Positions 24,471-32,567 of a DNA stretch of 64,000 nt are shown here, piece after piece. Made by a program: the position numbers and the translations under genes. The notes below the pieces were generated by a model. It did no database searches. It saw nothing but the letters and a program-made list of their open reading frames with translations, and was not told the DNA's origin. The stretch's first letter is position 1. The number at the start of each line of letters is the position of its first letter. The stretch lies in assembly GCA_963728925.1 (NCBI GenBank), contig CAVSMB010000009.1:62001-126000 (forward strand), written 5' to 3'. The stretch is from JBBPZA01 sp963728925 (GTDB lineage Bacteria > Actinomycetota > Thermoleophilia > Solirubrobacterales > Solirubrobacteraceae).

Positions 24471-25351
24471 GCGTCGAGCTCCCGCGTCTCGACCGCAACG
24501 CCGCCCGGCCCGGACTCGGCGATCAGCAGGCTGTACTCGGGCGACTCGAGCCAGCCCTCGCGATCGCGGGTGAGCGGCTCGGAGGCGACGACGAGCGACT
24601 CGTCCGGCCCCCCGGCCCCTGCGGCGTACCACAGCGTGGTGTAGTCGTAGCGGCGCTCGCCGCCGGCGAAGGTCCAGCCCTCGTGGTACCAGCCGTAGTC
24701 GTAGGCGAAGCGCGTAGCGACCATGCAGCGGCCGTCCGAGAGCACGAGGTTGACCGCGGACTGGCGTTGCAGGCCGCGCCGCTCTCGCACCTCGCGGACG
24801 ATCCGAAGCGATCGCTCCACCGCCGCGGCGAGCTCCTCGGGGTCGGCCGGCGCGGTCGGGTCGCGCAGCTGGGAGAGGATGAGCGCGTAGAGCCACTCGC
24901 TGTCGGTCGTGCCCTCGACCCGTCGCGACACCTCGGGCGCGACCAGCTCGGCGACGTCCGCGCGCATCTCGAGGAAGCGGTCGAGATCGCCGTTCATGGC
25001 GAGCGCGACGGGCACACCCTCGTAGCGGAAGGGATGCATGTTCTGCTCGTTGACGACCTCGCGGTCGGAGAAGATCACCCCGCGCACGTGGGCGATCAGC
25101 GCGGTCGCTCGCACCTTGCGCGACAGCGCGCGCAGGTTGCGGTCGTAGAAGGGCACTGTCGCGGTGCGGTAGGCGTAGGGCAGCTCCGCGCCCGGCGACT
25201 CCCCGTCCCACGCGAGCAGGCCGAAGCCCGCGAGGTTGAGGGCCGACAGCATCTGCGGGTAGACCGCCTGGTCGATGATCGAGCTGTCGGGCTCGAAGAG
25301 GATCTCGTCGAGGAGGACCCGCTCCCCGAGGTGGGCGACGAAGCGGCACAT
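24467..25351 (-). CDS. Class II glutamine amidotransferase (EgtC/YafJ-like)
   Basis: An Ntn-hydrolase of the GATase_6/EgtC type (294 aa). The N-terminal nucleophile is Cys2 (MCRFVAHLG). Other motifs are LIAHVRG near residue 85, NMHPF near 103, MNGDLDRF near 118, and GTTDSEWLYALIL near 145, which together form the glutamine or peptide-amide binding site. Such enzymes act as amidohydrolases on gamma-glutamyl compounds or supply ammonia; no ergothioneine genes lie nearby, so EgtC itself is not implied. It is overlapped by the dual cNMP-domain gene. Confidence 0.85.
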   Translation of the reverse strand: MCRFVAHLGERVLLDEILFEPDSSIIDQAVYPQMLSALNLAGFGLLAWDGESPGAELPYAYRTATVPFYDRNLRALSRKVRATALIAHVRGVIFSDREVVNEQNMHPFRYEGVPVALAMNGDLDRFLEMRADVAELVAPEVSRRVEGTTDSEWLYALILSQLRDPTAPADPEELAAAVERSLRIVREVRERRGLQRQSAVNLVLSDGRCMVATRFAYDYGWYHEGWTFAGGERRYDYTTLWYAAGAGGPDESLVVASEPLTRDREGWLESPEYSLLIAESGPGGVAVETRELDA

Positions 25352-25392
25352 GCGGGGCCGACCCTACAGCCGACCCCGGGCCGGGAGTCCTC

Positions 25393-25466
25393 CGCGGGTC
25401 ATCCATGACCCGCGTTCTGAGAACCCGGCGGCATCCTGCCGCCGTTGACGGCCGGCTGCGCCGGCC
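25393..25466. terminator. Array of three stem-loops
   Basis: Three perfect inverted repeats lie in 74 bp between the secreted-protein gene and the amidotransferase gene: 10-bp arms with a 2-nt loop (25393-25414), 8-bp arms with a 3-nt loop (25426-25444), and 7-bp arms with a 3-nt loop (25450-25466). On the minus strand the last begins about 10 nt after the secreted-protein stop. No T-run follows. They may end transcription of that gene, or the 22-bp palindrome may serve as an operator for the amidotransferase gene. Confidence 0.5.
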
Positions 25467-25476
25467 TCCTATGTGG

Positions 25477-26202
25477 CTACGGGCAGTTCACGACCAGGTG
25501 GAACGGCCGGTCGGCGATCGCGCTGGCGCCGTCGCGGGTGCGGACGCGGATCGTGTCGCCGTCCTGCTGCTGGACTGCGGCCGCACCCGAGTTGATGTAC
25601 TGGGTGATGGTCGCCGTGTACGCACAGCCCGAGACCGGGGCCGTGAAGTTCACGTCGTAGGTGCCCAGGGCGAGGCGGCTGGAGTTCGCGGCCCCGTTGC
25701 CGCCGGCCAGCGTGCCGTTGGCGTTCACCGCGGCGAAGCGCGCCACGAGGCTGTCGGCGCTGCGACCGTCGACCTCGTCGGCGTTGAGGCCGGTGGCCAC
25801 GCCCGTCGCGTTCGTGGTGAAGGGCCGGTTGTTGTCGGGGTTGGTCGTGTCACCGTAGACGAGGATCCGGCCGCCGTCTTTGCCGCGCGAGCGGAAGTCG
25901 AACGCGCGCGCCGTGCGAAGCGAGAAGACGAACAGGCACGGCTCGTTGGCGAGGCTCGAGCGACAGCCGTAGGTCGCCGAGCCGCCGTCGCCCTCCTTGT
26001 TGTTGGACTGCCGCGTCGCGTACGTCGGTACGTTCTGGCCGATGATGCGGGTCTCGGCCGTATCGGACGAGTTCCCGGCTCCGACCCGCATGACGTCACC
26101 GTCACCCGCAATGGCGAACGGTGAGATGATGAGTCCCAGGGCGACGCTGCAGAGCAGCGCCCACTTCCCTTGGCCTCGCAGTGCGCTGCGAATTCGCTGC
26201 AC
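25477..26202 (-). CDS. Secreted protein of unknown function
   Basis: A 241-aa exported protein. A signal peptide is clear: basic start, hydrophobic core LLCSVALGLIISPFA, and likely cleavage after AIA near residue 32. The mature part is rich in Asn, Thr, Gly and Ala, has paired cysteines (CRSS and CLF near residues 79-89, and CAYT plus a C-terminal NCP), and contains GLNADEVDGRSAD near 145. That motif recurs in actinobacterial surface proteins with beta-helical or collagen-like character. Its promoter region is divergent from the FHA-ABC gene. The function is unknown. Confidence 0.6.
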   Translation of the reverse strand: MQRIRSALRGQGKWALLCSVALGLIISPFAIAGDGDVMRVGAGNSSDTAETRIIGQNVPTYATRQSNNKEGDGGSATYGCRSSLANEPCLFVFSLRTARAFDFRSRGKDGGRILVYGDTTNPDNNRPFTTNATGVATGLNADEVDGRSADSLVARFAAVNANGTLAGGNGAANSSRLALGTYDVNFTAPVSGCAYTATITQYINSGAAAVQQQDGDTIRVRTRDGASAIADRPFHLVVNCP

Positions 26203-26283
26203 GAACGGACACCTCCCACGGTGTTGGGGTTTGTGGCTGGCAACACGCCCATTCTCGGCAGGTTGCGGTTACCCTCCCGGCGC

Positions 26284-28557
26284 ATGACGACGCCCGCCGC
26301 TCCTCCCGCCGCGCCGGCGACGCTCCTGTATTCGGGAGGACGGGCGTTTGTCGGCCCTGAAGGCGCGACGATCGGCCGCGCCGAGGGCAACGACATCCCC
26401 ATCGCCTCCGACATGGCCTCGCGTCGCCACGCAAGGGTCTACGCGGCGCCCGACGGCTACCGCCTGCAGGACCTCGGCTCCTCCAACGGCACCTACCTCA
26501 ACGGGGAGCGCCTGCAGGGCGCCGAGCGGCTGCTGCGCAACGGCGACACGATCCAGGTCGGGACCGAGCAGATGCGCTTTCTCGCCGGGCAGGAGACCCG
26601 CCTGGCGCAGTCCCACGCGCCCGTGCTCGGAACCCAGGCCGTGCGCTTCGACGGCAACCGCCTCGCCATCGGTCGCGACCCCTCCAACGACGTCGTGCTC
26701 GGCGACCCGAACGTGTCGCGCTTCCACGCCGAGGTCGTGCGGAGCCCCGACGGGACGATGGAGGTCCGAGACCTGCGCTCGCGCAACGGCACGCGGGTCA
26801 ACGGCCAGCTGGCCAACCGCGCGCTGCTCGGCCCCGGCTCCCAGATCGGCGTCGGGCCCTTCCAGCTCGTCTTCGACGGGACCAGCTTCCTGGCGCGCGA
26901 CGACCGCGGGGCGCTGCGCTACGACGTCGAGGACGTCGCCTTCGCGGTCAAGGGCAAGCGGATCCTCAACCCGCTCTCGCTGTCGATCGCCCCGAGCGAG
27001 TTCGTCTGCATCATCGGCGAATCGGGCTCCGGGAAGTCCACGCTGATCAAGATGCTCGCCGGGGTGACGCAACCGAGCGCCGGCACCATCACCGTCAACG
27101 GCGAGCCGGTCCAGGCGCACCTCTCGGACATCGGCTACGTGCCCCAGGACGAGATCGTCCATCCCAAGCTCACCGTCCGCGAGGCGCTGACCTACTCGGC
27201 CAAGCTGCGCCTGCCCTCCGACGCCGGCGGCGACGACATCGAGCGGGCGGTGGCCCGGGTTCTGCGCGAGCTGTCGCTCGAGCAGCACGCCGAGACCCAG
27301 ATCGGCTCGCTGTCGGGCGGCCAGCGAAAGCGCGCGGGCGTGGCGTCCGAGCTGCTCAACCGGCCCAGCCTGCTGCTCCTGGACGAGGCGACGACGGGCC
27401 TGGACCCCGGCCTGGAGACGCGCATGATGGAGCTGATGCGCTCGCTGGCCGACAAGGAGCGCGCGGTCATCACCATCACCCACGCGACCAAGAACCTCGG
27501 CCTGTGCGACAAGGTCGCCGTGATGGGCCGCGGCGGCGACCTGTGCTTCTACGGCGCGCCGCAGGACGCGTTGCGCTTCTTCCGCACGGGCGAGTTCGAC
27601 GGCATCTACCGCGCGCTGGACGAGCGCCCCGCCGCCGAGTGGCGCACGGAGTTCGAGGCGGCCACCGCCGGCGCCGGGCCCAACGGGACGGCCGAGCGCC
27701 GCCCCGCTCCGGTCGCCGCCGGCAAGGCGCCGCGCGGCCAGCGCAGCGCGGTGTCCCAGTCGCTGACCCTCGCCGCGCGCTACTTCAAGAACTTCGTGCG
27801 CGACCGGCGCAACCTGCTCCTGCTCCTCGGGCAGGTGCCCGTGATCGCGATCGCGATCGTGCTCCTCTTCCGGCGCGACGTGTTCGAGGCGGGGCCGCGG
27901 CACAACCCCGGTGACATGGCGATGCTGCTCTTCCTGGTGGTCACCACCGCGATCTGGATCGGGTCGATCGACGCGTCCCGCGAGATCATCAAGGAGAAGG
28001 CCGTCTTCCTGCGCGAACGCGCGGTCGGAGTGAAGCTGGGCGCCTACCTGGCGTCCAAGCTCATCGTGCTCTTCGGCCTCGCCGCCGTTCAGACGACGCT
28101 GCTCGTGGCCATCGTCTTCGCGCTGCGCCCGCTGCACGACTCGGCAGGCGCGCTGCTGGGCGTGTGGGTCACTCTGCTGCTGACCTCCTTCGTGTCGGTC
28201 GGCGTCGGGTTGCTCGTGTCGGCCTCGGTCAGGACCGAGGACCAGGCGACGAGCTTCATCCCGCTGGTGCTCATCCCGCAGCTGCTCTTCGCCGGGGCGA
28301 TCGTCGCCGTGGCCGTGATGGTCCAGCCCATCAAGGCGCTGTCGGCGCTCGTCTACTCCCAGTGGGCCTTCGCCGGCGCGGGCAGCGCGATCGACATGAA
28401 CGCGCGAATCAAGGCCGACCCGACCTTCTTCCGCAGCAATCAGTTCGGCCTTGACTTCTTCGACCTCTCCCAACCGGTCACCTACCTCATCCTGCTCGCG
28501 TTCCTCGCCGTGCTCGTCGGCGCCGTGGCGCTTCAGCTCGCGCGGCGCGGGGAGTAG
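26284..28557 (+). CDS. FHA-domain ABC transporter (ATPase fused to ABC-2 permease)
   Basis: A single 757-aa polypeptide combining two FHA domains, an ABC ATPase and an ABC-2-type membrane domain. The FHA modules (about residues 15-95 and 115-195) show GR..GNDI, SRRHARV, SSNGTYLNG and GRDPSNDVVL, SRFHAEV, SRNGTRVNG, which bind phosphothreonine. The ATPase (about 220-440) has Walker A GESGSGKST, signature LSGGQRKR and Walker B LLLLDEATTGLD. The rest has six hydrophobic segments. It resembles mycobacterial Rv1747, controlled by Ser/Thr kinases, and may export lipids or glycoconjugates; the substrate is unknown. The start is the ATG at 26284. Confidence 0.93.
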   Translation: MTTPAAPPAAPATLLYSGGRAFVGPEGATIGRAEGNDIPIASDMASRRHARVYAAPDGYRLQDLGSSNGTYLNGERLQGAERLLRNGDTIQVGTEQMRFLAGQETRLAQSHAPVLGTQAVRFDGNRLAIGRDPSNDVVLGDPNVSRFHAEVVRSPDGTMEVRDLRSRNGTRVNGQLANRALLGPGSQIGVGPFQLVFDGTSFLARDDRGALRYDVEDVAFAVKGKRILNPLSLSIAPSEFVCIIGESGSGKSTLIKMLAGVTQPSAGTITVNGEPVQAHLSDIGYVPQDEIVHPKLTVREALTYSAKLRLPSDAGGDDIERAVARVLRELSLEQHAETQIGSLSGGQRKRAGVASELLNRPSLLLLDEATTGLDPGLETRMMELMRSLADKERAVITITHATKNLGLCDKVAVMGRGGDLCFYGAPQDALRFFRTGEFDGIYRALDERPAAEWRTEFEAATAGAGPNGTAERRPAPVAAGKAPRGQRSAVSQSLTLAARYFKNFVRDRRNLLLLLGQVPVIAIAIVLLFRRDVFEAGPRHNPGDMAMLLFLVVTTAIWIGSIDASREIIKEKAVFLRERAVGVKLGAYLASKLIVLFGLAAVQTTLLVAIVFALRPLHDSAGALLGVWVTLLLTSFVSVGVGLLVSASVRTEDQATSFIPLVLIPQLLFAGAIVAVAVMVQPIKALSALVYSQWAFAGAGSAIDMNARIKADPTFFRSNQFGLDFFDLSQPVTYLILLAFLAVLVGAVALQLARRGE

Positions 28558-28593
28558 GGGACGACGGCACTCGCCGACCGTCGCCGCGCGCTC

Positions 28594-29592
28594 GTGCTGC
28601 GCTGCGCCGCGACCCTGCCTCCACGGGTCGCGCGACGGCTGGCGCGCGGCCGCCACGGGCAGGCGGCTGCCGACCAGGCGCTTCTCCTCCTCCTCGTCGA
28701 GCGCTTCGGCTGGCCGGCCACCGAGACGCTCGATCCGGTGACCGCCCGCGACCGCGCCCGGCGCGAGGCCCGCGTCCTGGCCGGCCCGCGGCTGACCGCG
28801 TCGTCGGGCCGCCCCCTCACCGTTCCCGGCGCGGCCGGTCCGCTCGACGCCCGGCTGCACGTTGCGCCCGGCGCCGGGCGCGGCAGCGGACTGGTGGTGT
28901 GGCTGCACGGCGGCGGCTGGGTGCTGGGCGACGTCGAGTCCAACGGGCGCTGGTGTTCCCTGCTCGCCCGCGAGTCGGGGGCGCGGGTGCTCGCACTCGG
29001 CTACCGGCGTGCTCCCGAGGCGCGCTTCCCGGCGGCGGTGCAGGACGCGCGGGCGGGCCTGCGCTGGGCGCTCGCCAACGCCTCCGAGCTCGGCGCGCGC
29101 GCCGACCGGGTCGCGGTCGGCGGCGACAGCGCCGGTGGCAACCTCGCCGCGGTGGCTGCACTCGCCCTGCGCGACGACGCCGGCCGGCCCGTCGCGCAGG
29201 CGCTGCTCTACCCGGTCACCGACGTCTCGCGCGAGCACCCGAGCTACGCCGCGTTCGCCGACGGGCCCGGCCTGACCGCGACGCTGATGCGCTGGTTTCA
29301 CTCCCACTACCTCCCTGGCCAGGACGCGGTGCGCGACCCTCGCGCCTCACCGCTGCTCGAGCCCGACCTGGCGGGCGCTCCGCCCGCGTACGTCGGGATC
29401 GCCGGGGTCGACCCGCTGCGCGACGAGGGCCTCGCGTACGCGGGCCGGCTGGCCGAGGCGGGCGTCGGAGTGACCCTCGAGACCTTCCCAACGCACCTGC
29501 ACTCCTACGCCGAGCTCACCGACGTGAGCCCGACCGCCCGCGTCGCGTCGGTCCGCGCGGCGCGCTGGCTGGGGGAGCGCCTGGCGCCGTGA
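28594..29592 (+). CDS. Alpha/beta hydrolase, hormone-sensitive-lipase (family IV) type
   Basis: A 332-aa esterase/lipase-like protein. It shows the oxyanion-hole HGGGW motif near residue 106, the nucleophile elbow GDSAGG near 181, an Asp region near 272 (VDPLRDEG) and a C-terminal His near 303 (HLHSYAE). These define the HSL/bacterial family IV. The GTG at 28594 is the first in-frame start after the FHA-ABC stop, 37 bp away, so the two genes probably share a transcript. The N-terminus (RVARRLARGRHGQAAADQ) may form the cap helices. The substrate is not predictable. Confidence 0.88.
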   Translation: MLRCAATLPPRVARRLARGRHGQAAADQALLLLLVERFGWPATETLDPVTARDRARREARVLAGPRLTASSGRPLTVPGAAGPLDARLHVAPGAGRGSGLVVWLHGGGWVLGDVESNGRWCSLLARESGARVLALGYRRAPEARFPAAVQDARAGLRWALANASELGARADRVAVGGDSAGGNLAAVAALALRDDAGRPVAQALLYPVTDVSREHPSYAAFADGPGLTATLMRWFHSHYLPGQDAVRDPRASPLLEPDLAGAPPAYVGIAGVDPLRDEGLAYAGRLAEAGVGVTLETFPTHLHSYAELTDVSPTARVASVRAARWLGERLAP

Positions 29593-29640
29593 CTCAACCC
29601 TCGCCCGCGCGCTCCTCGCGCTCCTGCGCGCGCGGTCCAA

Positions 29641-30567
29641 CTACCCGTCCCCGGAGAGCTCACGCTCGCGGGCGGAGGTCGCCCGGGCCTCCTCCTCGGC
29701 GGCGGCGACAGCGGCCTGAGCCTCCTCGAGCGCGTCCCGCGCCCTCGCGGCGGCCTCCTCCGCCCGCGCCAGGCGCCGCCGGGCGGACTCGGCGCGCTGC
29801 TCCGCGCCCCGCGCCGCATCGCGTGCGCGCCGCCGCTCGCCGGCCGGGGGGCGAGAGCCGGGCGCAGCGGCTTCCCTCGCCGCAGCCTTGCCACCGCTCC
29901 CCTTCGCCCTAGCCCCGCCGCCGTCCTTCGCCGCAGCCTTGCCGCCGCTCCTCTTGGCCGGCCTCCCCCCCTTCGTCGCCGCCTTCGCGCCACCATCACG
30001 AGCGGCGCCCGCCGCCTTCTCCTCGCGGTCGCCCGCGACCCGCCGCCTCCCGGCGTCCCGCCCCACCGGCACCGCCCCGGCGAGGCCCAGCGCGTCGATG
30101 CCGCCGGGCTGCAGCTCCCGCGTGAGGCGGCCGGCGGCGAGGTCGTCGCGCACCGCCGGGTCCTGGGCGGCCGCCTGGAGGGTCTGGCGCACGCGGTCCG
30201 CGATCGTCGCGCTCGCGCCGCCGGCCTCCTCCAGCGCTGCGACGCCCTCGTCGGCGAGGCCGTCGAGCGCCACGCGGTGGGCCTCGGCGGCATCACGAAA
30301 GCGAGCCGCGTCGCCGCTGACCGCGTCGGCCTGCGCCTCGCGCAGCTCGTCGACCGAGGCGAGCAACGTGCGCACGCCGTCGGCGTCTCCGCGCGCGACC
30401 CGGTTGACCGCCCATGCGGCGATGCTCGGCTTGCGCAGCGCCTTGACGCGGTCACCGTCCGCCCGCGCGCCCTCCTGGCGCAGCCTTCGCGCGAGCTCGT
30501 CGCGCTCGGCCGTGAAGCGATCCAGCGGCAGGCCGTAGAGGTGGTCGATCGCCTCGTCGACGTCCAC
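29641..30567 (-). CDS. Coiled-coil, Ala/Lys-rich conserved hypothetical protein
   Basis: A 308-aa protein. The N-terminal half has a conserved-looking helical domain (LYGLPLDRFTAERDELARRLR near residue 10 and LRKPSIAAWAVNRVAR near 45). The middle is a low-complexity, basic Lys/Ala/Gly linker (KAAAKDGG-like repeats, about 185-235). The C-terminal 70 residues form an alanine/arginine/glutamate coiled coil. Proteins with this N-terminal domain occur widely in actinobacteria as uncharacterised products. The linker resembles nucleoid-associated tails, so DNA or RNA binding is possible but unproven. Confidence 0.7.
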   Translation of the reverse strand: MDVDEAIDHLYGLPLDRFTAERDELARRLRQEGARADGDRVKALRKPSIAAWAVNRVARGDADGVRTLLASVDELREAQADAVSGDAARFRDAAEAHRVALDGLADEGVAALEEAGGASATIADRVRQTLQAAAQDPAVRDDLAAGRLTRELQPGGIDALGLAGAVPVGRDAGRRRVAGDREEKAAGAARDGGAKAATKGGRPAKRSGGKAAAKDGGGARAKGSGGKAAAREAAAPGSRPPAGERRRARDAARGAEQRAESARRRLARAEEAAARARDALEEAQAAVAAAEEEARATSARERELSGDG

Positions 30568-30601
30568 GCGGGAAGCGTACGCGGGTGGTGTCCAGCCGTG
30601 C

Positions 30602-31324
30602 TCAGCCGAGACCCATGCCCTCGTCGAGCAGCCGGCGCGGCAGGGTCGAGGTCATCCGCTCGGCGGCGGCCGGATCGACTCCCTCGCCCACGAGCACGGC
30701 GACAGCGGCGGTCAGGCTCGGGCCGCGCGTCGGGCGGTGGGCGTCGGACGCGATGACCACCTCGCGCTCCGAGCGCGCGATGGCCAGCGCGCGCTCGCGC
30801 GCCGACGGCCCGTGGCGGCCGGTGAGCGACGAGGCGTTGACCTGGACGGGCGCGTCGTCGAGCGGGCCAAGGTCCGGTCCTCCGTCGCGCCACAGACCGA
30901 AGGTGCGCTCCGGGTGTCCGACGAGGGCGGCGAATCCCTGCTCGCGCAGCCGTCCCGCGGCGGCGCGCCAGTCGGCCTCGGAACCGGGCATCAGCGGCGT
31001 CTCGAAGAGCACCCATCGTCGCCCGGGTGGCCCCTGGGCGATGAGCTCGAGGCGGCGCTCGTCGAGGGTCGGGAGGTCGTCCCAGGCCACCTCGGCCGAG
31101 GCGCGGACCTCGAGCTCGATCCCCGCGTCGGCGAGCGCGCCGCGGACCTCGTCCACGCGGCCGGGAACGGTCTCGACCCGTACGTCGCGCACGTGGGACG
31201 TCGCCAGCACCGTTCCGGTGCCGTCCTCGACGGCCAGCCGCGCGAGGTCGAGCGTCTCGGCCATGTCCTGCGGGCCGTCGTCGACGCCGGGCAGGAGGTG
31301 GAAGTGCAGGTCGACGCGCGACAG
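30602..31324 (-). CDS. PHP-domain phosphoesterase (CpsB/CapC-like)
   Basis: A metal-dependent phosphoesterase of the PHP family, close to CpsB/YwqE tyrosine phosphatases. The metal-binding start DLHFHLLPGVDDGP is encoded upstream of the first ATG (31264), so the gene must begin earlier. The only candidate after an in-frame TGA (31337-31339) is the CTG at 31324, giving 240 aa. Later motifs are TSHVRDVR near 42, E.A near 77, VGHPERT near 135, and ASDAHRPTRGPS near 193. It follows the STAS gene by 12 bp in the same frame. Its role may be cell-surface polysaccharide control. Confidence 0.75.
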   Translation of the reverse strand: MSRVDLHFHLLPGVDDGPQDMAETLDLARLAVEDGTGTVLATSHVRDVRVETVPGRVDEVRGALADAGIELEVRASAEVAWDDLPTLDERRLELIAQGPPGRRWVLFETPLMPGSEADWRAAAGRLREQGFAALVGHPERTFGLWRDGGPDLGPLDDAPVQVNASSLTGRHGPSARERALAIARSEREVVIASDAHRPTRGPSLTAAVAVLVGEGVDPAAAERMTSTLPRRLLDEGMGLG

Positions 31325-31336
31325 GGCGGAGGTCGT

Positions 31337-31672
31337 TCAGACGCTCTCGTCGGCGATCGCCTCGACGCTCGTCACGATCTCGAGCTGGTCGTCGAGGTGG
31401 GTGGCGGCGAAGACGCGGGCGATGGTGTCGCGCCCGATGACGATCACCACGCGCCGGCCCCACTCCTGGGCACGGGCGTGACTGCGGACGATCAGGCGCA
31501 GGCCCGAGGAGTCCATGAACTCGAGCCCGCCGAGGTCGAGGACCAGCACCGGCCACCCCTCGCCCTCGGCCTGAACGAGGGCGTCGTCGAGCGCCGGCGC
31601 GGAGTAGAGGTCGAGCTCCCCGGCGAGGGCGAGGCGCACCTGCCCCTGCTCCTCTATGCGCTGAACGTCCAT
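31337..31672 (-). CDS. STAS-domain anti-sigma factor antagonist
   Basis: An 111-aa single-domain STAS protein of the SpoIIAA/RsbV type. The predicted phosphorylatable serine sits in the MDSSGLRLI motif near residue 56, which in this family is modified by an anti-sigma kinase. The preceding VLVLDLGGLEF strand and the GELDLYSAPALDDAL helix are typical. No anti-sigma kinase or sigma gene lies next to it, so the partner must be elsewhere. The ATG at 31672 is used; a GTG one codon upstream is possible. Its stop is in frame with the downstream PHP gene. Confidence 0.88.
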   Translation of the reverse strand: MDVQRIEEQGQVRLALAGELDLYSAPALDDALVQAEGEGWPVLVLDLGGLEFMDSSGLRLIVRSHARAQEWGRRVVIVIGRDTIARVFAATHLDDQLEIVTSVEAIADESV

Positions 31673-31697
31673 CACGGGCCGACGATAGCGCTCGGCG

Positions 31698-32459
31698 TCA
31701 TCGCGCCTCCTTTCGCAGGACCCAGATCTGCTCCATCGGCCAGCGACGCGCCCAGGCCGCGTCGGCCTCGCTGCGGTAGCTCGACGCCGCGCCCTTCGGC
31801 GGCCGGATCTCGCGCAGGTCGACCACCGCCAGCCCGTTGGCGACGAAGAGCCGGATGAAGTCGCCGTAGCCCAGCATGAACTCGACGGTGCCCTCCGGCG
31901 TCTCCCACCGGCGCAGGCCGAAGTAGGGACGCTTCAGGTGCTCGACCATGGCATCGGTCTCGACGTCCAGGCACATCCACGACAGCGGCGTGTCGCCGCT
32001 GAAGGCGAAGCGCCCGCCCGGGCGCAGCACGCGTGCGACCTCGGGGACGAGCCGGTACGGATCGACAAAGGTCGTGGCGCCCCAGTCGCAGAAGACGACG
32101 TCGAAGCGCGCGGCGGGGAAGGGAAGCTGCTCCGCCGCGGCGTGGACGAGCTCGACGTCCGCTCCGGCCTCGGCGACCGCGCGGCGAGCGTGCTCGAGCT
32201 GGGCGCCCGAGTTGTCCAGTCCCACCGCGCGCGCGCCACGTGCGGCGAGCCGCACGGACCACTGCGCCGCGCCGCACCCGAGCTCGAGGACGTCGCGGCC
32301 GGCGACCTCGCCGAGGATGCCGAGCTCGTCCTCGGGCAGCTGCCATAGCCCCCAGCGTGGCTCCTCGCGGCCGATGTGCTCGCCGTGGCTGGCCTGGTAG
32401 TCGCCGGCCACGCGGTCCCACGCCTCGCGGTTGCGCCGCGCCTCCTCGCTGAGCTCCAT
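31698..32459 (-). CDS. Class I SAM-dependent methyltransferase
   Basis: A 253-aa methyltransferase with motif I VLELGCGAAQWS near residue 57, an acidic SAM-binding Asp in GLDNS near 80, motif II AAAEQLPFPAARFDVVFCDWG near 107, and LVPEVARVLRPGG near 138. This is the Methyltransf_11 fold common in small-molecule or lipid methylation. It lies upstream of the STAS gene in the same direction. The substrate is unknown; an aromatic-rich C-terminal half (YGDFIRLFVANGL) may form the substrate pocket. Confidence 0.88.
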   Translation of the reverse strand: MELSEEARRNREAWDRVAGDYQASHGEHIGREEPRWGLWQLPEDELGILGEVAGRDVLELGCGAAQWSVRLAARGARAVGLDNSGAQLEHARRAVAEAGADVELVHAAAEQLPFPAARFDVVFCDWGATTFVDPYRLVPEVARVLRPGGRFAFSGDTPLSWMCLDVETDAMVEHLKRPYFGLRRWETPEGTVEFMLGYGDFIRLFVANGLAVVDLREIRPPKGAASSYRSEADAAWARRWPMEQIWVLRKEAR

Positions 32460-32567
32460 GGGCCCTCACCCTACGGAGCAGTTCCGGAGACGCGGCAGCG
32501 CCGCATCGCCAAGGCGGTGGACGAGCTGCGGGCGTCACCGCGCTGAGCCGCCGGCCCTCGGCCGCCG

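Noticed and set aside
24467..25351. Assigning the amidotransferase as EgtC of ergothioneine synthesis
   Set aside because: No egtA, egtB or egtD genes are nearby and the fold is shared by many unrelated amidohydrolases.
26269..29307. A minus-strand open frame of about 1000 codons opposite the FHA-ABC and hydrolase genes
   Set aside because: It is the antisense shadow of strongly supported plus-strand genes at high GC; the translation is arginine/histidine/glutamate-rich with no domains.
31264..31675. A STAS-PHP fusion protein made by TGA readthrough
   Set aside because: The frames match, but no readthrough context is visible and re-initiation at CTG is simpler; kept as a question under findings.
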